A stretch of 64,000 nt of DNA, taken from positions 25,544,162-25,608,161 of the forward strand of contig JAAALK010000287.1 of assembly GCA_019279435.1 (NCBI GenBank). Direction: 5' to 3'. The notes beneath the pieces were generated by a model that worked only from the letters and a program-made list of their open reading frames with translations, did not search any database and was not told the origin of the DNA. The stretch is from Zizania palustris (taxonomy: Eukaryota; Streptophyta; Magnoliopsida; Poales; Poaceae). The translations under genes and the position numbers were made by a program. This document shows positions 48,005 to 58,308 of the stretch, piece by piece; the stretch's first letter is position 1; the number at the start of each line of letters is the position of its first letter.

Positions 48005-49481
48005 GCACATTTGCACAATAACACGGGACAGGTACGTATACAAAATCTCACTTGTTAGCTAGTGCAATAACCAAGTTGCAAAAGCTCCTTCTAATGGTGG
48101 CAGTGTGGCACATCAACAATTTGGTGCACACATGTAGTTAGAGGATTAGGCGAGAATATATAGCAAGGCAAGAAGGAGATGAGCTGAATGATACTCAGAT
48201 TGATGGACCAATGAAGGTTGTTGGTTCAAAGGCCATTTTTTGGATTGGAGGCAGATATCCATATGGTTCATGCACAATTAATGTTTGCATATATAGAATT
48301 TAATTACTTAGTACATGCATGCATGTATATAGTGATATATTAGTATATTTAAGGTGCGATTTGGCAGCTTAGGAAGGTTAACTGGAGATGGAATTGCAAG
48401 CCTGCCAATTGCGACGCCATGACCGACTTTGGAGAGGCCAATGGCGTCATGTCAATAATGCATTAGATTTAGCTATAAACTCCCCAACCACTTGCTTGAA
48501 GCGTCCACATCAGCTGTCCAGAATTTGAAACCTAGCTCCTGGGTCGTACTGTCTAAGAATATATGAACCATGTGTTATTGGTTGAGAATATTTGTTCATA
48601 TTAATTATTAAGAGAGCTAGATGTGTGTGTGTGTGTGTGTGTTGAACTGATTCCTTGAATAGTTGAATCCAGCTGAACTTTGAATCACCTCTGCTAAGAG
48701 ATTTCAGGAACCAGATTACTTCTGAACTCTTCATTTTTAACATGAAACAGACCTCTTGTCACATATTGTGTTTGCTTCTCCTTTTCCTTGTCAAACTGCC
48801 TGCTACTCCCACTGGAAGAAAGCCATTGGGCTTGACAAAAACCTTTCATGTTCCATGCTAGTAATCCAAGAGAAAGGACAAAGCAATGAATTGTGATGAA
48901 CTCTAATTTCAGCAGTCAGTTAGAGACACGTATGTACTTATTCCTTCGTGTCACAGGCAAATTGAGTAACCCCTCTGCTGGTACACGCAGACAAAGAAAC
49001 TTTTCCTTGGTTTATGTCTCGACTGAATCAGACCCAACCAACAAGCACTCTCTCGATCTCAAAATAGGTGTCAAATTTTCAGTTGAGATAACACGAAAAT
49101 GTACTGTTTAACGGAGAAATATCTTGTGCAATCGTGCAATCATGTAATCGTACGATCTGGTGCATCCAATCAAGATCCAACGGTTACATAAGATTGCACA
49201 GGATATTTCCTCCTGTTTAACACTCCATGGTTTGTGCAGTGTGGTTAAGCAGCTAGAATATCATCATTAATCAGTAACACATATGGTCATACACAATCTA
49301 CTGATCTTCCGGGCTTTCAGCGAACTTGTGCCCTTTTTTCAGGCTTGTCTTAGCATTTTAAAGGTGTATCTCCAACTTTTTAATATTAAATTTATTAGTT
49401 TGAATCCTTAAATAATTGTTAATCTTGGCAAGAACGCTTAAAATATCATATCTTGGCAAGTTTCTTGTGGATGCGGCAGTT
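48005..49481. other. SAUR promoter and intergenic spacer
   Basis: It includes a (GT)n tract at 48620-48641. No gene could be supported. Confidence 0.5.
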
Positions 49482-50071
49482 CTAAGGTCGAGATGGCGCT
49501 ACTTCTTGGGAAGGCGGGAAGCGGTAGAACGGCGGCGGCGGCGCCGACGACCTTGGCTCCTGCTGGTACAGCGGGAACGGCAAGAACGGCGGTCGCAGGA
49601 ATGGCACCAGCCAGTCCGGCACGGGGAACGGGAACTGGAACGGCTGCCAGAAGAGCGGCAAGAACGGCCAGAAGAAGAGCGACGAGGCGAACGCGCCGCC
49701 GCCGCCGTCATCGTGGCAGAGGGTGCCGTCCCGCTTGGCGGGCCGAAAGTTGAGCGCGTTGAGGTTGAGGAAGCAGGCGTTGCTGGCACGTGAGCGGAGC
49801 GCGATGTGCTGCGTGGAGCCCCGGAGGCCCGGGACGTTGCAGGCGGCGGAGGAGCTCCGGACGAGAGTGGCGCGGCACGTCGAGTGACCGGAGGTCGTGG
49901 CCCTCCCGGCACTCGAAGCCGTACGTCGACGGCCGGCACGTAGAGCTTGTACACGCCATTCTGGTCCGTGGTGCGCTCGGCCTCCAGGGAGAGCTCCTCG
50001 GTCATGGTGGAGTTCACCACTTCACCTTGAAGTTACACTGGATCAGCACCCTGGCTCCTGCACAGCATCAC

Positions 50072-51112
50072 TGTTGGGGAAATATACTTTCCTTAAACAG
50101 GGGCCAAATGACTTCAGCCTCCGACATCCTCCGGCCCAGAGCCAGGTACTGTTGGAGCCTGTTTTCTCTATAAGTATTATTTCCAGGTCCCAAGGTGCCT
50201 TTCGGGGTCCGTAGCTTCGGAGCCCTCAGACCAGGGGGTCCGGCTCGGAGCCCCCAGTCCGGGCCCTGGCGCGGGGCACCGGAGGCCACCCTCCGGGCGC
50301 AGAAGTCCGGAGGCCGCCCTCCGGAGTCCAGTCCGGAGGCCGTCCTCCGAGAGCCAAGCCCGGAGGCCACCCTCCGGGAGTCAAGTCCGGAGGCCATCCT
50401 CCGGGAGCCAAGTCCGGAGGCCGTCCTCCGAGAGCCAAGCCCGGAGGCCACCCTCCGGGAGTCGAGTCCGGAGGCCACCCTCCGAGAGCCAAAGTCCGGA
50501 GGCCACCCTCCGGGAGCCAAGTCCGGAGGCTATCCTCCGGGAGCCAAGTCCGGAGGCCACCCTCCGGGAGCCAAGTCCGGAGGCCACCCTCCGGGAGTCA
50601 AGTCCGGAGGCCACCCTCCGGGAGCCTAGTCCGGAGGCCGTCCTCCGAGAGCCAAGCCCGGAGGCCACCCTCCGGAGCCTTTCCCCCAGCCTCTGCCTTC
50701 GGCATATCTTTTAGCTGGTCAAAGCCTGGCGCAGCCTGACATGTCAGTAAAGCTGCCTGGCACCTTTTGTACCGTAGCTAGCTCCTTTTTCCCCTCTCTG
50801 CCCCTATGAGCCAAGGGCTCATAGGGGGGCATCCCAGTCTTTTCCTCTGGCCTGCGTGCCTATAAAAGCAGGGCCAAGCCCTTGTAACGGGACACATGCT
50901 CCAGGGGGCCATGAGACCCTGGGGTTATCCTCTTCACATCAAGGCACACCATGCCAAACCCACTACAAACTGGACGTAGGGTTATTATCCCCTAGGGGAG
51001 GCCCGAACCAGTATAAACCCTATCTCTCCCTGTGAGAACCCATCGAGGTTCACTCTCCGCATCATACTCCACCACACTAAAACCTGCTGGAACTAACGCA
51101 ATTGTTCCAACA
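50072..51112 (+). repeat. 5' LTR
   Basis: It contains 15 tandem 27-bp units of the CCGGAGGCCACCCTCCGGGA type (about 50279-50680), each with its own inverted GGAGG...CCTCC. TATAAAAGCAGGG at 50861-50873 is a good TATA box, with the transcript start expected near 50890. CCTGTGAGAACC and the terminal TTGTTCCAACA follow. Confidence 0.92.
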
Positions 51113-51114
51113 GT

Positions 51115-51134
51115 TGGCGCCGTCCGTGGGGACC
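51115..51134 (+). other. Primer-binding site of LTR element
   Basis: TGGCGCCGTCCGTGGGGACC begins with TGG, complementary to a tRNA CCA end, immediately inside the 5' LTR. Confidence 0.7.
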
Positions 51135-51412
51135 TTAGTCCTAGAAGATAAGTTCTCTACCACTGCCTGCAACCCGAAGTGCGCCCGAGGGGGGAGCATC
51201 GAGGCTTTCTCGCTTCGCGCACCCTCCGGCAAGGGGCTTCGGGTGCAGATCGAAGGCCACCTTCGCCTTCCTCCATCTTTCGCATACCGGAGCCCACTCT
51301 CCGGCAAGGGGCTCCGCTCCACGTTCCAAAGGTCATCGAAGCTCCGAGGGCTACAAGGTAAGGACCGCCCGAAGCCTTACTCCGATGCACCAATCTGCAG
51401 TTACATTAACAT

Positions 51413-51505
51413 AAACCCGAAGCCATGCTTCGCCTTATTTAAACCCGAAGCCATGCTTCGCCTTATTTAAACCCGAAGCCATGCTTCGCCTTATTTAAAA
51501 CCGAA
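51413..51505. repeat. Tandem 28-bp repeat in the LTR-element leader
   Basis: CCCGAAGCCATGCTTCGCCT followed by TATTTAAA is repeated about three times plus a partial unit. Each unit has an inner GAAGC/GCTTC inversion. CGAAGC/GCTTCG is very frequent through the whole internal region. Confidence 0.85.
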
Positions 51506-52854
51506 GCCTTGCTTCGCTTCATAAAATCCGGAGTACCCCTCCGAAGGCTACACAGCGCCCCCGGGCCCGTAGCAGTGAGTTTAAAAGGACTCCGGGTCAC
51601 TGGCCCGACGCGTCCGGGGATTCCGGGCTCCGCGCCCGAAGCATCCCAAGGATTCCGGGTTCCGCACCCGAAGCATCCCAGGGTCGAAGGTGACCCAGAG
51701 TCGAAGGTGGCTCAGAGTCGAAGGTGGCTCACGCTATCACAGGTTCGGTGAATCCACACCAAATATCCGTCTCACTACAGGACCAAGTTCCGAAGCCCTG
51801 CTTCATTATCTAAACACGCACCGGAGCCCCGCTTCGTGTGACGTGACCTAAGCTGAAAAGCTAAGTTTGTCGAAGTCAAACTTCGCTAAAGAAATCCTAG
51901 TGCGTTCAGGGCCTCGCCCACGCACAGCATCCAAATCCCGGCATGCCGAAGCATGCTTCGCTCCAATTGGTTATAAGGAAGCCTTGCTTCGCACCAAATC
52001 GATGCGTTCGGAGCCCGTAAGAGGCCTTCGATATCCGAAGCCGCCGAAAAGGCGCACCCCTTCGCATGTTTATTTTTTGCCCGCACCAGCAACGGTTAAG
52101 TCCCTAACTGCCACGAGCAAAAGGGGGGAAGAATGTATGCGAGGTGTGCGAGTGTAATGCGCAGTACGAGCGTGACAAACAAAGCGTTCGAAGCCAGACA
52201 ATGCGAAGCATACAAACGAAGTATGCAAATATAATAAACTCCGTTCATTAAGAGACAATTGAGAAGTATGTTACAAACATGCTTCGAAAACAAAACTACG
52301 AGTAATCTGTGTCTAAGCCTAAAAAGAACCGAGTGCGAGGCCCCAACCCTCGCTTGCCTCTCCTTCGGCGGGGGCCCCCTCGGCTGGATGTTGCCTCGTC
52401 GGAGCCCGCTCTCCCTCGACCGGCCCGTCCAGGCTCCGAAGCCCACAAGTTTCGGCTTCCGCTTTGCAGGTTGCTCCAGGTTCGCGAAGCAAGCGGAGCC
52501 GTGTCGAAGGCAGAAAAGCCTAGGGCTTCGTCGCTCGCTAAGCCCACTCGCGAAGGCAAAGGTAAAGGGCTCTGAAGGGGCTCCGCCTTCACAGCGGCTA
52601 GCAAATCCTGAGCTATTTCGGAGATGGCTTCGCCCCTAGGCCCCCTCTGAACCTTAACCGAGGGGGGCCTTCGGACCTAGCTACTTCAAGAATCGCCCAC
52701 AGTTGTCGAAGCCCTTCAGAGTCCTCGAGGACTTCGAGGTCTATGCTCGAAGGCCGAGCCTGGGCAGGTATAAAAAACCCCCGCATTCATAGTAATAAAC
52801 TGATAAGTTTTTACAAAGCCTACAGCCAGGTATTACAAGGAAGCCTAAGGAGAT

Positions 52855-53598
52855 CTACACCTTCGGAGGCGGAGCCGTCGAGGTCGAAGGCTTGTCCGAG
52901 TCGACGGGCCCCTTGAACCGGCGTTGTCGAAGGGCCTTCATGAGGTCAAGGACTGCCTCGCAGCCTTGCTCCTTCCAAGGCTCCTGAAGCCGCCGCCAGG
53001 CCCCGCGGACTTCGCCCGAAGGCGTCACCAAGTGCGGGCCCCCGAAGGCCACGGGGGCCACGGAGGTTGCCGCCCGAAGGTGGTCGCACCCTGCGGCGTG
53101 AAGCATATGCAGCACCCCTTGACCGGCGACGCGACCGGCCATAAGCGCGAAGCCCGTCAGCGCTTCGTCCGCTACCGAAGCTGCAGTCTTCAAGAAGTCG
53201 GCGCGGTCCCCAATCGGGTCCTGATCGCCAAAATCCGGAGTCCGGCACTCTGTCCCTATTTTCTCAAGGACCTCGGTCAGACTCTGAGTGGCCTCGCCGA
53301 GATTAGCCACGACGAAGCTTTCAAGATCCCGAGCCCGCTGGCGGAGCTCCTCGTTCTCCTTCGCATGACGGGCCTCGGCGTCCTTCGAAGCTTGGAGCTC
53401 CGCGCGGAGCCGAGCCGTCTCCGAGGCCAAGGCTTCCTTCGCCTCAGCGGCTGAAGCCTCGGCCCGCCTCCGCTTCTCGACTTCTTCCAGGACCTCGCGG
53501 CGAAGGGCCTCCTTCTCTTCTGCGAGGCACTCCATCCGCCGGTCAGCTGCAGTCGAAGCTGCCGCGTTCAGTGCGAAGGCCTGCAGGAATTCAAGCAA
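52855..53598 (-). CDS. Coiled-coil part of the antisense accessory gene
   Basis: This intact 247-codon frame has heptads rich in Glu, Arg, Ala and Leu (about residues 20-95). A conserved-looking segment (GTECRTPDFGDQDPIGDRAD) follows, then an alpha-helical end and a Ser/Thr/Pro tail. The first Met may be internal to an exon of the larger antisense gene. It might form filaments or bind a partner, but this is inference from coiled-coil character only. Confidence 0.55.
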   Translation of the reverse strand: MLEFLQAFALNAAASTAADRRMECLAEEKEALRREVLEEVEKRRRAEASAAEAKEALASETARLRAELQASKDAEARHAKENEELRQRARDLESFVVANLGEATQSLTEVLEKIGTECRTPDFGDQDPIGDRADFLKTAASVADEALTGFALMAGRVAGQGVLHMLHAAGCDHLRAATSVAPVAFGGPHLVTPSGEVRGAWRRLQEPWKEQGCEAVLDLMKALRQRRFKGPVDSDKPSTSTAPPPKV

Positions 53599-55584
53599 CC
53601 TTAAGTATTAACCAAGGGACAAGCATAGTTCGAAGCTGCAAGGGGCTCCGCTCACCCGCATGAGGACTTCGTTCGAGCTGACGAAGAGCTCCGTGGGATC
53701 TCGGTGGCTAAGCTGGGCCACCAAGTCCCCCTCCTCCGCAGAAGCGCAGGCCTCGCGGAAGCCGAGGATCGCCGCCGCCGTCACGCCCCCCCTCGGCTTG
53801 AAGGGGTGAATCACCGCCACGGTGGTCTCCGCGGGCTCCGGCGAGGCAGGGCTCAGGCCCACCACGTCCACCTCTTCTTCGCCTCGAGGGACTTCGCGAT
53901 CGCCGCTGCCTCCGTCATCGGACGAAGTACTCTCGGACTCCGAGTCGCTGCCGCTGCCGCTGCTGCCGCCGCTGCTACTCGAAGCTTCCGTGGGCTTCGC
54001 CTCGACAGACTTCGATCCACCCTCGCTTGTCGGCTTCGTCTTAGCGGGCCTCGCATCGTCCTCGTCCTCTGCAGGGAGCCAAGTCAAAACCTGCATATTG
54101 AAGAGAAGCATGCAAAAGAAAAAGGGTTTACCGTCATCAGAGATCTCTTGGAAGGAAGCAGGGGCTGAGTGTGTCCTCCAGCTCCCTCGCTGCGAAGCTG
54201 GCGCATCCACCTCCGCGCCTGAAGTTGGCTCCGCCGGGGCATCCATGGCCTCCTTGGCAGCAGGAGTGCGCGCGTCGGCCTCCGCCTCCGAAGTCCTCGC
54301 CGCCAGGGGCTTCGCGGCCTTCTTGGGAATCGGAGCAGCTGCGGGCTTCGCCGCAGCCTCCCCCGAGGCGTCCGCTTCGTCCTCGTCCCCCCTCTTCCTC
54401 TTGGCTCCGGCCGACGAGGTAGCCAGGTGGGCGAAGTCCGGCAGAGCGGGGAGCCCTCCGAGGTCAAGCGCGGCCCACACTCTGTTCCAGCGCTCCAGGA
54501 CCCCACCAGGGCGAGGCGCTGGTTCTGCTCCTCGGGGGTCGGAGTCCCGACGACTCGGTCCGCCGCCGCGATGGACTCCTCCGGGGTCCTCATGTCGAGG
54601 TCGGCTACACGAAAAGGTTGAGTTAGGAGCAAAGTATTCGAAGTATTAAAAGCAAGAAGAGCGCGAAGCCTTACAGAAACGGTCGAAGGCCATCTCGCTG
54701 AGTTCACCTCGACCCGAAGCCTGGAAGAGACCCTCCGGCCAGGAGCGCGCGAGGGGGCTAAGCCGAAGGGTGATGAACTCCTCCGCGAGGTCCCTCATGC
54801 TCATCTTCGCCGCCACCCTTCAGAGCAGCGAGATCCTCGAGTGAAGAAGGCCTTCGCTGGTCGTCACCACCCCTTCGCGCCGGTACAGGATGTGGGCGTT
54901 GGTACTCCGAAGGGGAGAGTTCGCGCCGACGGAGGCGTAGAACCACTCTTGATCCCATCTCGAATACCACATGTTGTTTACAGCCCTCGCAGGGAAGGCG
55001 TCCTGGAACTCCTTCCGGAGCTGAAAGTTGGCGCTGCCGAAGGCCAGCGCCCTCTTGACGCGGTCCGTCCCCTCCCTGGGCTTCGGCTGGCAGTTGGCGT
55101 CGTGAAGGGCAACGAAGACATCCGCGCGGCCCTCGCAACCTTCGACCCTCATGGCCCACTCAAAGACAGCTAGCCTCGCCACTGCGTTGGGCGAAAGCTG
55201 AGGGAGCTCGAGGTTGTAGGCCTTGAGGACTTCGCTCAGCATCCCCACTGCCGGCAGTCCGAGGCCGGCCTCAAAGAAGGCTTCAAACACCACCACCTCG
55301 TCGGCCCGAGGCTTCGGTACGGCCTCCGACTTCTCTGGAACCCTTAATTGGATTTTCGCTGCAATCTTCCCCTCGCAGGCTCTCCGGACCGACTCCTCCG
55401 TGGAGATCGAAACCCTCATCTCTAGGGTCTGCTCGAACCTGTCGGAGGGCGTCCGAAGGTCCCTCGGCCCCAGTCGCCTAGCTGCGGGCTTCGCTGCCGC
55501 GGCCGCTGCTGCCGCCGCCTGCACTTGGGCGTAGCCCGAGCTCGAGCCCAAAACCAGGGGCTTCATCGCTGCCTTCTTCGGCAT
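52855..55584 (-). pseudogene. Antisense accessory gene of the LTR element, damaged
   Basis: On the strand opposite the element, a spliced frame starts at 55584 (MPKKAAMKPLVLGSSSGYAQ). It runs through a conserved globular part (VFEAFFEAGLGLPAVGMLSE, FVALHDANCQ, NNMWYSRWDQEWFYAS). This resembles the 'putative gypsy type transposon' family known as an antisense gene in Tat-lineage Gypsy elements. A TGA at 54820-54822 interrupts it, yet the same frame continues RVAAKMSMRDLAEEFITLRL to about 54687. A further exon (DLDMRTPEESIAAADRVVG) needs a one-base shift near 54510 to enter 54480-53608, an Ala/Ser/acidic linker. The last frame, 53598-52855, is a 247-residue coiled coil (EEKEALRREVLEEVEKRRRA). 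The function in the family is unknown. Confidence 0.65.
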
Positions 55585-56034
55585 TCCGATCAGACTTCGG
55601 CTCGAAGGACTAAAGGATGGCGAAGGGCTAGAAGCTAGCGAAGGTCGCTCTGCGAGGCTGGGAGGAAGAGGAGAGCGAAGGTGGTAAGGCGGTAAGAAAG
55701 AAGTGAATGAAAGTGTGTCAGGGCTGCGCGCGGTAAGTCCCTATTTATAGGCGCGGTAAGAATTCCAACCGTCATGGGCCGAGCCCGCCGCCAGACGGGC
55801 CTCCGGCGAAAGCGAATCAAGCCCAAGCAAGGTAACGGTAACTTTTCTGACCGTTGCGGAGCCGTTCGGGCTCCCCGAGGCCACTCTGGCACGAGCATTT
55901 ATTACCCCCAGGTATCGAGGTCACCTTCGGTCCAGGCTCCGAAGGTATGTTTCCTCTTAAGTCATGTTTTCAGGTCATTTGTCCTAAGGGCGCGTGCACC
56001 CCTTCGTCCCGAAGGCCTACACGCGAGGGGCTAC

Positions 56035-57058
56035 TGTTGGGGAAATATACTTCCCTTAAACAGGGGCCAAATGACGTCAGCCTCCGACATCCTCCGGCCC
56101 AGAGCCAGGTACTGTTGGAGCCTGTTTTCTCTATAAGTATTGTTTCCAGGTCCCAAGGTGCCTTTCGGGGTCCGTAGCTTCGGAGCCCTCAGACCAGGGG
56201 GTCCGGCTCGGAGCCCCCAGTCCGGGCCCTGGCGCGGGGCACCGGAGGCCACCCTCCGGGCGCAGAAGTCCGGAGGCCGCCCTCCGGAGTCCAGTCCGGA
56301 GGCCATCCTCCGGGAGCCAAGTCCGGAGGCCGTCCTCCGAGAGCCAAGCCCGGAGGCCACCCTCCGGGAGTCAAGTCCGGAGGCCACCCTCCGAGAGCCA
56401 AAGTCCGGAGGCCACCCTCCGGGAGCCAAGTCCGGAGGCTATCCTCCGGGAGCCAAGTCCGGAGGCCACCCTCCGGGAGCCAAGTCCAGAGGCCACCCTC
56501 CGGGAGTCAAGTCCGGAGGCCATCCTCCGGGAGCCAAGTCCGGAGGCCGTCCTCCGAGAGCCAAGCCCGGAGGCCACCCTCCGGAGCATGCTTCGAAGCT
56601 CCCCTCTGGGGTACACTCCGGAGCCTTTCCCCCAGCCTCTGCCTTCGGCATATCTTTTAGCTGGTCAAAGCCTGGCGCAGCCTGACATGTCAGTAAAGCT
56701 GCCTGGCACCTTTTGTACCGTAGCTAGCTCCTTTTTCCCCTCTCTGCCCCTATGAGCCAAGGGCTCATAGGGGGGCATCCCAGTCTTTTCCTCTGGCCTG
56801 CGTGCCTATAAAAGCAGGGCCAAGCCCTTGTAACGGGACACATGCTCCAGGGGGCCATGAGACCCTGGGGTTATCCTCTTCACATCAAGGCACACCATGC
56901 CAAACCCACTACAAACTGGACGTAGGGTTATTATCCCCTAGGGGAGGCCCGAACCAGTATAAACCCTATCTCTCCCTGTGAGAACCCATCGAGGTTCACT
57001 CTCCGCATCATACTCCACCACACTAAAACCTGCTGGAACTAACGCAATTGTTCCAACA
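56035..57058 (+). repeat. 3' LTR
   Basis: Same organisation as the 5' LTR, but with 13 array units and an extra segment of about 37 bp (CATGCTTCGAAGCTCCCCTC...) at 56587-56624. Two units fewer (54 bp) and 37 bp more account for the 17-bp length difference. TATAAAAG is at 56807-56814. Confidence 0.92.
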
Positions 57059-57604
57059 ATCACCATGTGACCATTAGTGGTAGCTTCAGCATCTGAGCTC
57101 TTGTTGAAGATGGAGACAACTTCATGACTGGTAAGTTTCTAAGTTTCAGTTCAGAGTACTTCACATTCAGTGCAATAATAATACACGAACCTATTCTCCT
57201 TGTGAGTGGTAAGCTTTAGTTTCAATAGCATTCTAGGGTGATAGAGAGTTGGCATGCCTGCATTATGTTTGTTTATTATGAGATTTAGGAGCACACGCTG
57301 CTCAAAATAACCAAAAAGCAACTAGACCAAAACTCCAAATTGAAACTGAGTTTCTTGGGCACATCTAAGAGCCAGTTCTATTTTTTTCTCACAATGACAA
57401 ATGAAGTACAGAAGTAGGTACTGCTGGACAATACTACAATTATGCATTACGCATTTGAAGGCACCTTGTAATTATCAGTCATATGCAACTCATGTGTGCA
57501 AAGCTTTAAGTGGGCCGAAGAGATTCATGTCTATCATTGTAGCATAGCATGAGCCAAAGCTAATCAGGAATTACTATTTGGGACCAATAGAATTGGAGAG
57601 ACTA

Positions 57605-57940
57605 ACTATAAATCGATTTTTTAAAAATAATATTTAAAAAAAAACAAATTTGTATGGTTATTTGAAAAATTTGCAAAAGTAGCATGCGGTCGGCACTTGA
57701 AGTGTCGACTGAATGTCACGTCAGCTCCAGTCGGTACTTCAAGTGCCGACTGGAACTGACGTGGTAGAATTTGATAGGTGGCAGCATTCAGTCGTTACTT
57801 GAAGTGCCGACTGGAGCTGACGTGGTATTCAGTCGGCACTTCAAGTACCGGCCGCATGCTAATTTTGCAAATTTTTTAAACGGCCATACAGATTTGATTT
57901 TTTTTAAAAAAATATATTATTTAAAAAATCCTATAAATCC
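57605..57940. mobile_element. Foldback MITE with four internal 22-bp palindromes
   Basis: About 90-bp terminal inverted repeats (ATAAATCGATTTTTTAAAAA... facing ...TTTAAAAAATCCTATAAATC) enclose four copies of a palindrome of the type AGTCGGCACTTGAAGTGCCG at about 57688, 57728, 57788 and 57830. It lies in the intron of the Ole e 1-type gene. Confidence 0.7.
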
Positions 57941-58308
57941 AGAATAAGTCACAGACACATTTATGTGCAATTGTGCATATATCAACTATATTTGTCTTCA
58001 TTAGATACATAGGAAATCGGTGTAAGAAGAAGTGGTGTCATGCTTGCTTATTAGTTTTCACTTTTCAGTGGCACGCTGATCAAAATCAATTGTAATGCTG
58101 AACTACTGTAACAGGAATCATTTCTACAATTCTACTCACCTTTCAAGAAGAAGCTGTGCTTGGAGAAGACGTTGGAGCAGGCGTCACAGTAGACAGAGCC
58201 AACCACAGTAATGTTGTTGGACAGGAACTTGGCCTCAGTGCCACTAAACACCAGCACCAATGCCAAGAACACAGCAATGTGGCCTCCTGAGCTCGCCATT
58301 GCTGTCAT

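Larger units (their letters stand above)
50067..57063 (+). mobile_element. Complete non-autonomous LTR retrotransposon with target duplication
   Basis: LTRs at 50072-51112 (1041 bp) and 56035-57058 (1024 bp) begin TGTTGGGGAAATATACTT and end TTGTTCCAACA. They are bounded by the 5-bp duplication ATCAC (50067-50071, 57059-57063). The primer-binding site TGGCGCCGTCCGTGGGGACC starts at 51115, three bases inside, as in many plant Gypsy elements. A G-rich run CGAGGGGCTAC precedes the 3' LTR. I found no gag, protease, reverse transcriptase, RNase H or integrase frame. The only coding signals are on the opposite strand. It should depend on an autonomous partner. Outside the tandem arrays I counted three substitutions between the LTRs, so the insertion is recent. 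Confidence 0.93.
49482..58308 (-). pseudogene. Pollen Ole e 1/extensin-like secreted protein gene, split by an LTR element
   Basis: Exon 1 (58308-58140; likely start at 58299) encodes MASSGGHIAVFLALVLVFSG, a signal peptide. KFLSNNITVVGSVYCDAC and SKHSFFLK follow, the classic N-terminus of the Ole e 1 domain. Exon 2 (50057-49482) continues GARVLIQCNFKV, then STMTEELSLEAERTTDQNG and VYKLYVPAVD. After GFECREGHDLRSL it ends in an aromatic, Pro-rich tail (FWPFLPLFWQPFQFPFPVPD). The LTR element lies in the intron, 7 bp from the 3' splice site. Exon 2 also has extra bases at 50013-50027 (8 nt), 49921-49924 (4 nt) and about 49878-49881 (4 nt). Each breaks the frame and they do not add to a multiple of three. 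Such proteins are small wall-associated, Cys-rich proteins. This copy is very probably dead. Confidence 0.87.

Noticed and set aside
50195..50668. Open frames on both strands through the LTR tandem arrays
   Set aside because: The 27-bp unit is a multiple of three, so any stop-free frame stays open. The products are simple repeats, not proteins.
50279..50680. Regular repeat spacing suggesting a CRISPR-like array
   Set aside because: Units are adjacent without unique spacers, lie within an LTR and are in a plant genome.
51077..52639. Several plus-strand frames in the LTR-element leader that might be gag
   Set aside because: They contain no capsid, zinc-knuckle or protease motif and mirror the GAAGC-rich repeats.
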